From Hoplostethus atlanticus (lineage: Eukaryota > Chordata > Actinopteri > Trachichthyiformes > Trachichthyidae): a stretch of DNA of 64,000 nt. The stretch is from positions 5,771,001 through 5,835,000 of the forward strand of contig JAXDDX010000005.1 of NCBI GenBank assembly GCA_034670405.1, given 5' to 3'. Shown here in pieces: positions 25,312 to 36,059 of the stretch (positions are counted from its first letter, which is position 1; every line of letters starts with the position of its first letter). The position numbers and the translations under genes were made by a program. The notes under the pieces were generated by a model. The model worked only from the letters and a program-made list of their open reading frames with translations, was not told the origin of the DNA and searched no databases.

Positions 25312-26058
25312 TCAGGCAGTAGTCTTCCTCCTTGACTTCCTCCTGGCAAAGTCCTCGACGACATCATTAAAATCCATGGATCTCAGTAGATCTGATTCGA
25401 TAGCCATAACGGCCAGAAATTTAATCACCGATACAAATCGTCGCAGGACCTCCTTCCAATAGTGACATTCTGACTCGAACTGCTGAACAAGAGCAGAATT
25501 GACAGTCCCAGTTCCCCTTGACCGATGCATTAAAGCCACCATACTGTTCCGATGGTCCGGGCTTTTCTCGTGCTCTCCAACTCGCTCTGGGTGCTTCCAG
25601 TCACAGAATCCATCGACAAACGCATTCTTTTTCGTTAGAAATAATTTGCAGGCAAAACAAAAAACGCATCCATTTGATGGAGAGTAAATCAGCCATTCAC
25701 GAGCCACCTCTTCCCTGTTGGGCAAACGACATATAAACAGTTCATTAGAAAGTGATCTTAACTTTCCGTTGATTTCCCAAGCAGATGCAGGATATGTCTT
25801 GCTTCTATTCTGACAAGCTGTCGGACCCTTCTGAAGCAAACAGCACATTAAATGTTCACTAATCCTCTCACCCCACTCCCCAGGATCGCTGATAAATTGT
25901 TTGTGATTGTCATTTTCATCATGCTGCTCATCACCGTTTTTCTCCACGGTTGGGCTTGGCGGTTCCTCTTGCTGCTGTAACCCCTCAAACGTGGCGACAG
26001 CTAGCTCGCCTGCTGATGAGCAGCCACCTTTATCCACCTGCTGCTGCTGTCCACTCAT
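25312..26058 (-). CDS. hAT transposase, TTF zinc finger, internally deleted
   Basis: A 248-codon open frame resembling the ZMYM1-like/TTF-finger hAT transposases that are abundant in fish. After a low-complexity Gln/Glu/Asp-rich N-terminus, residues about 85-180 form the TTF-type DNA-binding finger: 'REWLIYSPSNGCVFCFACKL' with its cysteines, then GFCDWKH and an H..S.H pair. At residues 205-215 ('RRFVSVIKFLA') the protein enters the segment that normally leads into the RNase H-like catalytic core. Instead it passes in frame directly into 'IESDLLRSMDFNDVVEDFA', which resembles the extreme C-terminus of this family. The core of several hundred residues is therefore missing by a clean in-frame deletion near 25405-25415. 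The product could bind DNA but should not catalyse transposition. The usual N-terminal part lies upstream in another frame (26073-26300). Confidence 0.8.
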   Translation of the reverse strand: MSGQQQQVDKGGCSSAGELAVATFEGLQQQEEPPSPTVEKNGDEQHDENDNHKQFISDPGEWGERISEHLMCCLLQKGPTACQNRSKTYPASAWEINGKLRSLSNELFICRLPNREEVAREWLIYSPSNGCVFCFACKLFLTKKNAFVDGFCDWKHPERVGEHEKSPDHRNSMVALMHRSRGTGTVNSALVQQFESECHYWKEVLRRFVSVIKFLAVMAIESDLLRSMDFNDVVEDFARRKSRRKTTA

Positions 26059-26072
26059 GGCGACTGCTGTTA

Positions 26073-26300
26073 ACGCTCATCTGTTTTAGTAGGCCTAACG
26101 TAGCTAGCTTCATCACAGTTGCTAACGCTCGGCGGTAGTAGTGCTTCTTGTTTATCCTTATCCGGAGTTTGTGTTTCTTTCTTTTTGAAAAAACTATCCA
26201 ATTTTGGGATTTTTTGCAATTCAGATGCCTGTCTTTCATCTTTGTCCTGTTTTATTTTTATTTTCTGAAACCCGCTCGCATGACGCTTCTTCTTCTCCAT
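26073..26300 (-). pseudogene. N-terminal part of the hAT transposase, frame-broken from the rest
   Basis: A 76-codon frame, lysine-rich, with 'KIPKLDSFFKKKE', which resembles the 'LDSFF/LTSFF' motif near the start of TTF-finger hAT transposases. It ends in a stop at about 26073, and the TTF-finger frame starts 15 bp downstream in a different phase with its own in-frame stop upstream. Either a frameshift has broken the gene or a small intron is removed; I see no convincing splice pair, so I favour a break. Confidence 0.55.
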
Positions 26301-26769
26301 TTTTCTTTTTTTGTATACAATCGACGTAGCTACGTACTTGAACGTGAATCATGATCCTCAAGAGCAAATCTATTGGCCCATGATGCAATTTATTCAAAAA
26401 TGGGTTATGGGTAAATGTTTAATCTGTTGTTTAGTTGGCAGTTTGTACGTGTATAACATTTAATTGTACATTGGTGCTAATCCGTTATTTGAAATAATAC
26501 AGAAATCTTTTTGGCATGCAATTGGAAAAAATATCATTTTGCCACCATGATTGAGAATTATAGTGAAATCATGTGTTATATAATGCGCCGTAATCAATAT
26601 TGAAAGTTGTAATGATAATTTAAATGGAAGGGGGTAATCACTGGGCGGTATATCACAGGACTTAATTTAACTAAAACCTTGGGGGGCCTCAGAAGGGCAG
26701 GGCCTTGGGGGCCCTCAGAGGGGCGGGCCCCCGTCGGCCCGTGCATTAATCCGTCTCTGGGCACTACAG

Positions 26770-27930
26770 TTGGTGCAGAGCTACTGAGAAGAAATATTTT
26801 ACACTAACCAGAAGATAACTTCAATATAACCCTCCGTGGGTGTATGATTGCGCCGATACGCACTATAGTCGTCCTTCCTAGCTTAGTGGAGACAGCTTCA
26901 CTGTGGCAGTTCTGTAATAAGTACATAGGAGCTTCTTAATATAACCCAAGATTGAATTGCTATTTTCTACTTGAGCCGTGAGCAAGAGAGAAAGCTTGTG
27001 TTTGTCAGGACACTGTCAGGCACTCAGGTGAAACCCAGTGTCCACCCACCTCCTGATACCAGAGAGAGAGACTTGAGTTTGCGACTCACACTCAAATCAC
27101 ACTTAAGTCGCGTACAAATTGACTCCAGCCATTGCTCGGATTCTACATTAGTGACACAATGGTGTTGTTGCATTGTATGAAATACGTGGAGCGTTATGTC
27201 CATTTAAGTTGATAAGACACGACAAACACAGCGGCAGCACGGCATCAGCTGCAGCGCCATTTGTGAAAGCATTTGGTTACAAGGGACTTTTAAGAGCTTT
27301 CGGTATGTATTTTCATATTGCAGAGCAGAATGATATATTACGTAATTATGTACACTTGTGGTTCCTACCTCCATTTAAGCTACATTAGCATTGTATTCAA
27401 CCATGGTGGGGTTTTCCTCTTTAGGACATCCAGTTTTCCAAGCTTAGACCCAGGGTTGCCTAAGCACAGGAGTCAGATTGACGAGCACCTCAGTGTGTGA
27501 TTTCCTCCTGGATTATCTCATTGCTCCACTGGGGAAAATGAAAGCAATGCAATTTTCATGTATAATCCAGTATTCTGTTGCAGGAGTAAGCATGTCATAA
27601 CAGCAACCGGGGAGTCTGGAGTCTGAGGTGATGAGGAGGGTAAACTATCGCCTCTCATAGGGCGTACTTATGCTTTCTCCATTAAATATCTTACCCTCAT
27701 ACTTACATCAGTCTGGTACTACTTAATATGATGTATATTAATTGATTTCATTTAAAAAAATAATACATTTAAAAAATTAATTTCAGCCTAAAAAAGGTGA
27801 TAAACTCTACTCCATAAATGAAAAGGTGGGTAAACTGAGTATAGGTGGGCTTGCCCTCCATTATATGCCTGTACGTAAGACATTCCATGGTGCCATTTGG
27901 GCTTATTTTTTTAATGAGAAAAAAAAAAGT
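26770..27930. other. Non-coding stretch
   Basis: No gene or clear repeat recognised. Confidence 0.4.
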
Positions 27931-28690
27931 TGAGTTTAAGACATGGCACGTGATACTGGACCGAGTTCATACCTCGTCCACATGGAGTTTTGCAATGTGA
28001 GGTCGTCCGCAGGGTGCACTGGTCTATCCTGGCATCGACTGCCAAATTGCGATAGGTGTCATCAGTGTCCAGCAAATCTCCTTCCACATGTTCTCGGCCT
28101 GGTAGTTTCCTGTTTTCACGCTGGAAATCTATTCTGGACTCTCTTTCTCTCCCATAGTTGGTGTTTTGCCAGTGGGTTCTTCACTGCCCGGCCGTTTTAA
28201 CAATCCGGTGGCTTTTCTAACTCTTGTCGGCGAGGCGTCTCATTTTGGTTAACTGGAAAAGCCCTCGTCCACCCTCTCGCACCCTTTGGATAAAGGACGG
28301 CCTATTCTTTGTAAAACTGGAAAAGATTAAGTACTCCCTGCGTGGCTCAGACAGAAAATTTAATATAAAAATGGCAAATGGCATAAATATGGCAGCCTTT
28401 TCTTAAGCATGTTAGCAGTGTCCAGCTCGACTCTGCCCCCTGCTGAGCGAGTGTCTTCCCTCACTGTACTGCAGGGAATGTCTTTGGTACTATATGTGGC
28501 CAATATTTTAATATCATACATCAATAGTACATAGTGTCTCGTGTGTGTGTGTGTGTGTGCATTTTGTTTTCCCTTTCATTTTGTATACACGCTTCTGCTT
28601 TTTGTTTTTGTATGTTGTTTGATGTTGGCTGCGCATTCTGTTTTGTTTTACTTAATTTTGTGAAATCCCATAAATAAATCATGCAAAAAT
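27930..28690 (+). pseudogene. 3' end of an L1/Tx1-like LINE (ORF2 C-terminus plus 3' UTR)
   Basis: At about 28040-28110 there is a cysteine-containing segment (CDRCHQ..ANLLH..) like the zinc-knuckle region found near the end of L1-type ORF2 proteins. At 28224-28340 the frame reads 'RRLILVNWKSPRPPSRTLWI' followed by 'KLEKIKYSLRGS', a hallmark of the C-terminus in fish L1/Tx1 elements. Frameshifts separate the pieces. A non-coding tail with a (GT)n run (28541-28559) ends in (AAAT)n at about 28670-28703, as expected for a 5'-truncated LINE insertion. Confidence 0.7.
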
Positions 28691-28704
28691 AAATAAATAA
28701 ATAA

Positions 28705-29507
28705 GTTGAGGCATTTTCCAAATACCTCCGCCCACTTTGACAGTGAGGGTCGATCCAATCCAAATACAGGCAACCCAAGAATGAGACAGCTACCGCAGCA
28801 CAGGCCGAGCAGACCAGTCAAATCTGCCTTTTAAGAGTCTCCTCGACAGCGACGCCTCCTTGTTGCTCCTGGAGGGGTGGGGGGAGTAGACTGTCTGTGC
28901 AAATGAACAGTGCTGTAAGTGAGCGCCTGTCCTCCCCGCCAAGCTACCTTCAGAAAAAGCGGGAGAGAGAGACAAAAGGGGCTCCTCTGAGGACGGCGCT
29001 AACTCTTCATTAGCCTGTGTTTGCATGAATAACTTTCTTTCCGCGTGTCGTCTCTCGGCGTTCTCCCGCCGTCTCCGACGAGACCAGTTAACCGCGGGGG
29101 TAAGTCGTTTTTCACCATGACTCACAAATAAATGAGAGGCAAGAAAACGTTTAATAGCTTAGTTGTACCAAATTACAGTATATAGGTGTTATTTGTTCCC
29201 TAAGTTGATGCACTTAGGTGTCAAACTTTTGGTAGTTAGTCTGAAAAAGAACATGTTTTGCAAGTTTACATGGTGCAACGCAAAAAAAAAAACGATGGCC
29301 TACGACTAGGTCTAGAGTTATGAGTTGAATGTTGTGCAAATTAACAAAGTAACAGTGCTTTCACCCTCTGTCAGGTAGGTGTGGTGGATGTACCAATCAT
29401 CCCCTCAAAAAGCAGAGGTAAAGCAGCAGCGAGCAAGGGAAAACTTGAAGTCAGAGTCTATACTTGCTTTCTTTTCCTCTATCCTTCAGCACACACATAA
29501 GTATGAA

Positions 29508-29539
<32 letters not shown>

Positions 29540-29975
29540 TGCGGACACAAACACAGGTACACGCACACACACAGCCTTACCCAACTCCACTCTGCTCATG
29601 TGTGAAATGAGCAAGGGTCTTATCTCTTGGAAACACACCACTGAGCCAGAGGAGAAGGAGAGCGAGGGAGACACACAGCAGGAGAGGGGAGGCGAAGAAA
29701 ACGAGGGGGGTGGGCGGGTCACATGGTCTGCACACTGATGACTGTGGAATTGGGAATGTGCTGCAGACTGCAGGTCTTAGCGTGGCGGAGGCTTTACCAG
29801 CCGACCTCATGTGCTTGTATTACCCTCCCTTTACTGACCTCACCATTCCAGCACCAAAAACCCCTCCACATCTTACCTGTTACTCTACACTAATTATCAC
29901 ATGATAGTGACAAGCTGCATTAAGACAGTTACACATACATAAGGAAAAAGACCAGGGGTAAATGCGATTTTGGGG
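28705..29975. other. Non-coding stretch with a (CA)n microsatellite
   Basis: No exon recognised. A CA run lies at 29512-29539. A moderately CG-rich patch at about 28920-29100 has a 111-codon minus-strand frame rich in Arg/Ser/Leu without family similarity. Confidence 0.4.
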
Positions 29976-29979
29976 GGGT

Positions 29980-30386
29980 TTAAAGGTGCACTATACGAGA
30001 TTTGTATGTAAAAAATCCAGCAGTCTAAATCATGAAGTGGGGCGGCAACAGAGAAGGGTGTCCCATCCCGGACACTGGTTGGAAATCTTCGCCACACAGG
30101 AAGTGATGAAAGCAAAACTTTAAAGGTGAAATCCGAAAGTGTCTCCGATAACTTAGAGAAAGATGAATTCACCAACATTAGATCTTCTCTTTCCTCCCTT
30201 TTGGCATCCTTTGGCATGAAGTGATCACAGACCGGCCGGGTTGGTAAACATGAGCGCGCTGTGTTCAGTTTATCAGCAACATCTTGCACGATTTCTGGGT
30301 ATTGTGGTTCAAACTTTTCAAACAGTTGCCTCCCGCTGCCACGTGGAGCTGCCTATGTGCCAAAGTTTCCTATAGTGCAGCTTTAA
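29980..30386. mobile_element. TTAA-flanked MITE (GTGCACTATA ends)
   Basis: Left end TTTAAAGGTGCACTATACGAG and right end, read inward, TTAAAGCTGCACTATAGGAAAC are inverted repeats abutting TTAA at 29980-29983 and 30383-30386. About 407 bp, non-coding. A second copy of the same family starts at 57508; shared internal words include 'GCAACAGAGAAG', 'TTGTCCCCATC'-like and 'CCACACAGGAAGTGA'. The TTAA target suggests a piggyBac-type mobiliser. Confidence 0.75.
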
Positions 30387-30744
30387 GAGTGAAATTCAAA
30401 AGTGAGTGAGCGATGGCTGGACCAACCTCCTCCTCTTCACGACCTCCACCTTCCACCCCGCACCCACACAAGACACTAAGAAGAAGATATTTACTTTACT
30501 GACATCACCTTACAGGTTACGTCTCACTGCCATTTGGGCCCACCAATGTGCACAGATGCCTCGTGCAGCTTGAAAATAGACTGGTATGACATAGGCACCC
30601 TTACAAGTTGTCTGGTATTTTCTTTGGTGAAGCCCTGTGCACATGGCATCTTGCCTCGGACTATACAGACGGCAGGAACCGGAGCTCCCATTTTATAGCT
30701 TTTAGGAACAATTACGCCATTGAAATGGGTTCAACAGGCTTTTA

Positions 30745-30840
30745 CACTGAGTGGACAAAAGATGAGGGCGACCTGCTTTTCCCATGAAATAGGCTGACCA
30801 GGTGAATCCAGTTGAAAGCTGTGATTCTTTGTTGATTTGA
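30745..30840 (+). repeat. Tc1-like element terminal fragment
   Basis: The segment 'TACACTGAGTGGACAAAAGATGAGG' followed by 'CATGAAATAGGCTGACCAGGTGAATCCAG' resembles the terminus of a non-autonomous Tc1-like family common in teleosts (recalled, not checked). A matching right end is not visible. Confidence 0.5.
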
Positions 30841-30849
30841 AAGTTTACA

Positions 30850-31875
30850 GAATAACATGTACAAAAGTTCTATAACAAAAAGTTTGCACAAAGTTGGTAT
30901 GATACTAAAGCTCTGAATTATACTATCAGTAGTCAGATTCAGAGCTAAGGCATTATGAAGCAGTTATCGGCCCATTCAAAACATGCTATGGCAAGGCAAT
31001 TTGAAGTTAAATACATCAATTAAGTCCATAATTAGAAGAATTATCGTAGCAATTTGAGAGTTACATCATCCTTTGTTGAATTTTTCCTCTACAGGTGTAA
31101 TGAATACTGGCTTTGTTACTTACGTTGCATTCGGCAGATGCAGGTGGATGGGTTGGATTTCTGCAGAGAGACGTGCGTCACAGGGTTGAACTGTGCACTA
31201 CTGCAATTCTACATGATGTGTCTGTCAGTCATGAACATGTTAGAGGAGAGTGCACTCAATTTTGCCAGAAATAGATGCTTCAATTGATCAGCGCACTTTC
31301 CCCATTCTCCTGACTTCTTCCATGTCTCTCCCCTTACGTATTTACCGCTGCAGACTTGCCACTTTGTGTAGACTCCTATCCCCACCTTGTGGTGAATGTG
31401 AGCCACTGGCAATAATGTTGCTATGGACATGACTGCAGATTAGCTCCTGTACAAAGGAAAATTGTAAGCTTTTTTTTCTATAAAGTGCTGTAGTTACAGT
31501 CTCACCATAATGGACGTGTGTGTAGGATAAATTCTCACAACTCATATCATGTCACAAAACTGATCACCTTATTCTGAACTCAGCCAGTCATCATTACCAC
31601 ATTGCCCTGTTAATCGCAGTGGGTCTTGTTGTGCACTGAGTGGCAGTGCACAACATTCACACACTCTTTCAAGGCTGCCAAGAAGGACAATTCAGGAGAA
31701 GATTAAGGAAGCCAGAACTATCATGCATACCCTTCATATAAAAGCAGTTAACCGTATAGTTGAACATTTTCTGTGCAGCTTAACTCCCTTAATTAATAGC
31801 ATTCCCAACTGTGGCTGCCCACCCATGGTGCTCCCTGTAGGATTTGGAGCAAAGGCCTTTTTCTTTAAGCATGTA
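30850..31875. other. Non-coding stretch
   Basis: No gene or clear repeat recognised beyond the fragments listed at its edges. Confidence 0.4.
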
Positions 31876-31879
31876 GGCA

Positions 31880-31940
31880 TTAGAGTTCGACTGATATGAG
31901 TTTTTGAAGGCCGATACTGATTTGAAGAGGTCCCGTCACT
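31880..31940 (+). repeat. GACCGATAT-family left-end fragment
   Basis: 'ATTAGAGTTCGACTGATATGAGTTTTTGAAGGCCGATACTGATTTG' matches the family left terminus. The rest is absent. Confidence 0.6.
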
Positions 31941-32674
31941 TGCGGTTGACAAGACTGACACATTGAATGGTGGCTATATTCTAGTTTGATTACAGTAATC
32001 TCTTGTGAGACTTGCTAGTAAAGAGCCCAGAGTGCCTCTAAAATCACACCAAACGTTCTAGCAATCGACTTTGATTGATTGAGATTCCTATTTTTTAATA
32101 ATGAACCTTTTCTTCAGCCAAATTTATGTTTTTCAAAATTGAATCTTTAGTCATAAATCTTCTCTCTCAGCGGACTGGTTTTTTTGTCTCTCTATGAAAA
32201 GGTAGTAGCATCCAGACAGACAGCTCTATGTTGCTGCTATCTGTGGTACATTCCAACATTCACTCAGTCATCCAGACAGATCATTACCCCCTCATTATCC
32301 TTCACCTATTAGGCTCCCAAATGAACAGCAGAGAAAAAAGGGCACAGCAGATGACAGATTGTATTGCTTTGCAAGACTATTTCAATTCAAATAAAGGACT
32401 ATTAGGACCATTAAAAGTTGTGTCAAGAGTTGGAAAACCTCAGTAAAATTGGCTTTGTAGAAGCAGAACTTGGCAAAAGACATGATGGATGATATTGGTC
32501 AACAGCTAAGAGATTCTGACTCTGGATACTTGTTTCTGATTAGAAAATGCACCCAATACAGTATAACCAACTGGTGCTGGTTTACCACACCTCTGAAAAT
32601 CAGATATGTTAGGTGTGTGAGCAAATGAATCACTTCTGTCAGCTATCAAAACACAAAAGATGGGATTAATAGAG

Positions 32675-32740
32675 ACTAGGCTTTGACTGATATAGGCTTT
32701 TGAAGGCTGATTCTGTTATTTTTGGAATGAGGCTGCTGAT
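32675..32740 (+). repeat. GACCGATAT-family left-end fragment
   Basis: 'CTTTGACTGATATAGGCTTTTGAAGGCTGATTCTG' followed by 'TTTTTGGA...GGCTGCTGAT', as in the copy at 55112. Confidence 0.55.
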
Positions 32741-32857
32741 GTGTAGTGCCCATATAGTAAAGAAATTAATATAGTAATGAGGGAAAGAAGTTACACATCA
32801 CCTTAGAGGGAATTCATGATGTAAAGAATAGAATTTAACCTTGAATTTGTCCATAGT

Positions 32858-33080
32858 GTTAGACTGATACAGGTCTTTAAAGGCCAATACTGATACCAGT
32901 ATGTTTACATTGAAACTACATAGCCAATATTAAATATTGTTAGATTTGACCCTTTTGATACCAAAAAAAAAGCCTTGATAATTTTATTCTTGTCAGGGTG
33001 GAAAATCCTCTGAAACAGCAAATAGACTACAGGACTCTGAAACTCTCCACTGAAACCTGGGGTAATAATAATGATGTTGA
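32858..33080 (+). mobile_element. GACCGATAT-family copy, left two-thirds
   Basis: Starts 'TGTTAGACTGATACAGGTCTTTAAAGGCCAATACTGATACC', then 'ATTTTATTCTTGTCAGGGTGGAAAATCCTCTGAAACAGC' and 'GAAACTCTCCACTGAAACCTGGGGTAATAATAATGATG', and is cut near 33080 where another repeat begins. Confidence 0.65.
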
Positions 33081-33084
33081 CGTT

Positions 33085-34320
33085 ACTATCCCTTGTGTCA
33101 TACTCAAGTGCGGACACTCATAGAAGCCCAATTCAAATAAGAATGATACAAAAGACCAATAAATTAACATCATAGCAGATTGTAGCATAGCTAGCTACAA
33201 CCGGGCAGCGACAAACAGAGACAAAGGCAGGAGTGGAGAGTCAACGGGCCACAGGCCGCTTTATTCACATAACAGCCAGCAATAAACGACCCGATCCTGA
33301 CGGCCACTTTTCTCGGCCAGCGCACCTCCCCTCTATCCTGGCAAGTCAGCCGCAGAGCACCAAAGCTGCCAGTCTGCCAGGCTTCCAGGGGCAATACCAG
33401 CTCCAACCCCGACTGGGCAGCTCTTCTAGGTCTGCCCCTGACTGCATCCTCCGGGATGCCGCTGCTGGGCTCGTTCCCTCTACGCTCCATCCAGTCCGAC
33501 TAGACTCTCTCCAGTCTCCTGTCGAACTCAATGGCTCAGACTAGCTCAGACTCTCACTCTGGCTCCGACTCGGACTCTCCCGTTCACACATGCACACACA
33601 GGTTAAAAGGATCCGGCTGCAATCGGCCTTAATTGGCCGCAGCCGGAGCTGGATACAGAGAGAGTCAGTCCACTGACTCAACTCTCGCCTGCCCCCAGTC
33701 TGCCACACAGATATCATAAGTCATAAATCTACAGCATCATTTGTCAGGTGGCACGATTCGCTAGCTACCTACTCTAGCCAGTAGCACAATGGCATATCGT
33801 TGGGTTTATCAAGTGGGCACCTTCCTTCAGCAATGTTTCGCTGAGTTAGCGGCCTGTTAGGCCCGCGTGCCTAACATCTTAATACCTCGCTGCCATCAAC
33901 CTAGCATTAACCTAACATCATTATAACAATACATCATGCTAATATGATACAACAATACAACTACATTGCCAGAATAGAGAAAGAGAGTGTGTTCGGCCCC
34001 CACTCTCACAGACTCTAGGGGTATTTAATCTGTATTTGTTTTTGTAGCTACTGAGGGTGTATCCAAATGGCTTGTCTAACCTTGGATACTGCTGCAATGA
34101 CTTGCTAGGCCATTGCAGCCCCGGTGGGGTCTATTTCCTCCTGTCAGCTGTCTTTCCATGCTGTCACAAGGTCTTTCCCTATTCTACTTTCTACTATTCA
34201 CAGCAGTCACTAGTCTAAGCTAGCTGTAGCATTCCTCAATACACAGGATAAGATGTTACTATCCCTTGTGCCATACTCCTAGGCAAACACTCATAGAAAC
34301 CCGACACAGATGTTATAAGA
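33085..34320. repeat. Direct-repeat pair bracketing an insertion
   Basis: 'GTTACTATCCCTTGTGTCATACTC' then 'ACACTCATAGAAGCCC' at about 33081-33130 recurs as 'GTTACTATCCCTTGTGCCATACTC' then 'ACACTCATAGAAACCC' at about 34254-34305. The roughly 1.1 kb between them holds the LTR-like sequence at 33180-33712. The pair looks like two copies of one dispersed repeat, or a duplication produced around the insertion. Confidence 0.55.
33180..33712 (-). repeat. LTR-like dispersed repeat, copy A
   Basis: Read on the minus strand it begins TGTGGCAGACTGGGGGCAGG, has an AATAAAGCGGCC poly(A)-signal-like site at about 33260, and ends near GCTGCCCGGTTGTAGC. About 200 bp of it (33340-33460) matches 39295-39420 in inverted orientation ('GAGCTG..CAGT..GGGTTGGAGCT', 'CCTGGAAGCCTGG', 'GCTTTGGTGCTC'). 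Layout suggests a retroelement LTR or its flanking UTR; the family is not identified. Confidence 0.4.
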
Positions 34321-34458
34321 ATGAGGGGTTGGGGTTAACCCTGGCTGGGTACGGTCTCTGGTTCAGGAATGTTTGTTTATGTGCAACAATCCCTATGCTT
34401 GACTGAAGGGCACTTACCTAGCTAGCAGTACAAATCCCCCATAATACCAAATACACAT

Positions 34459-35209
34459 TGTTACATTCCTTGTATTTTTTAGGTGTTCTGTTGGAGGGTT
34501 GTGTTTTTGTTTCTCCCTCTCGGTCTCTCTCTCCCCTTTACCTGTCCTCCCAGGTTCCTGGTTTGGTGCCCAGTGCAGAGGAGGCCAATCTTCAATCAAC
34601 AATCAGCAGCAACCAATCAGTGGCCTCCTTGACACTTTATAAAGCCCTGGCACTTCCTGGAAAGCCCTCTGCTCTGCTGGCCTGTTGTGTGTGGGAAACT
34701 CATGGCAATCTACTTGTTTTAGTTTCTATGATTTAGGCCAACCCTGATATTTTGTTTGAGTCTGTAGGACACCTGGAGCAGGTAAGGGGCCCTACTTTGG
34801 CAACACGTAGACTCTATTTGTTAGTCCATTAGGTTAGGAGTGGATGCCACCCTCTGTATATTTTGTTTGGGTAGTTAGAGCAGACAGCCAGGAGTAGGTT
34901 TTTGTTTGAATGTTCTTTTCTTTAGATAGCAGGTTAGACCTCTCCTTCTGAGTTAGTTCTGGTTTGCTTTTGTTCTTTACTTTGATTTGGCATCACTCGG
35001 GCTCCTTGTTGTCCTCAGCATTTAACCACCCCTACTGTGTCTGTAACTACCTGCAAAGAACCCACACTAAATAATAATTTAACCATACCCTTGGGTATCC
35101 GTGTGTCTGTCCTCCTGCCGGTTCATCCTTCCCTTTTTTACCATCCCATTAATCACCTTATGTTGTCTCCCCTCACCAATCATTCTCCTACCATCCTGGG
35201 GTTGTAACG
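34459..35209 (+). repeat. Putative solo LTR of an LTR retrotransposon
   Basis: Starts TGTTACATTCC and has a plausible end ...GGGGTTGTAACG near 35209, giving a short TGTTAC/GTAACg inverted repeat. It contains a CCAAT box (ACCAATCAG at about 34612) about 25 bp upstream of a TATA box (TATAAA at 34638-34643), the order of a promoter in an LTR U3 region. Coding sequence does not follow directly. Target duplications are not evident, so the ends are uncertain. Confidence 0.5.
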
Positions 35210-35449
35210 CATACTAACTCTGCCTACACTCTTCGACCTCACATGCCACAGCAGAGAGCGAATGCAGTCTGTACCTGCATGTACTGGGCTAACCCTACAG
35301 CTGGCCCTGCTAGCTCGTCCAGCAATTCTGTAACAGTTGTTGGGGCAACACTCAGCTGCCAGGCCAGCTGCGTTCCTTCTGTACACAACCATTAATGAAC
35401 ATATACCACACAATGATAGACTGAAAATCAACCCTTATTCATGATGTTA

Positions 35450-36050
35450 CAGTAGCCTTGCTGTCACAGAAAATGACCATTTGTTTCCTGTATGTTAGCT
35501 ATCTAGTAGGATAATCTTAAATATGTTGTGAAATGGGTGTCAGAGGTGCCTGTGGCTGCGTTCACTCTGGTCCAGTTACACAAAGCCTAATGTCATTGCT
35601 ATGACAACGAGTTGTCACTCTGTCAGTCAGACAGTGACCTGCAAACACCACTGCTAATTGCTAATGCTGGACATTTTGTGCCCACGTTCAAGGTATTGGT
35701 TATAGGCAAACAGTACCATTTCTCCCACTGATTCAAGCCACCATACTGTACTATTGAATGTGTGTACTTTTAGTTATGTTATGGACAGGTTATGGACGTT
35801 GATTTATGTTGGTGTGTTTTGCTGGCATTGTTCCAGACCCCTGACCTTGTGGAAAATTCGTAAGTGGACCTTAAATAAAAAATTGCCTGTAGAGCCTGTA
35901 CATTGGGTAAAGGAGTGCCCTTAAACAATACAAATCCATGGTCCACCTGCTATACCTTCTGCACCACCTGTTTCTGCTGCACCACACAATCCATTTACTC
36001 AGCACACACAAAGTAATAGGGATGACAGGACACTGACACGTCAGACTCAA
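35450..36050. other. Non-coding stretch between LTR-element remnants
   Basis: No identifiable coding motif, though position suggests it belongs to the same retroelement debris. Confidence 0.35.
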
Positions 36051-36059
36051 GCCAATCTA

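Larger units (their letters stand above)
24228..26759 (-). mobile_element. hAT transposon with TTF-finger transposase, perfect 8-bp target duplication
   Basis: The left end is CAGGGACGGATTAAACC (24228 on). The right end, read inward on the minus strand, is CAGAGACGGATTAATGC (from 26759). The identical octamer GGCACTAC flanks both sides (24220-24227 and 26760-26767). Both subterminal regions are GGGGCCC-rich. The transposase remnant is on the minus strand (26300 to 25312). CAG termini and 8-bp duplications are hAT hallmarks. An (ATT)n and a (CT)n(CA)n microsatellite sit in its 3' non-coding part. The element appears young but is coding-defective. Confidence 0.92.

Noticed and set aside
25312-26058. 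Host zinc-finger (ZMYM-like) gene
   Set aside because: The frame lies inside an element with hAT termini and an exact 8-bp target duplication, and lacks the catalytic core by deletion, so it is a transposon gene copy rather than a host gene.
28790-29125. 111-codon minus-strand Arg/Ser-rich frame in a CG-rich patch
   Set aside because: No family similarity, no splice partner exons and no repeat; composition alone can explain it.
33191-33544. Overlapping ~100-codon frames on both strands
   Set aside because: They coincide with the LTR-like repeat, and the inverted copy at 39.3 kb shares only nucleotide similarity with frame changes.
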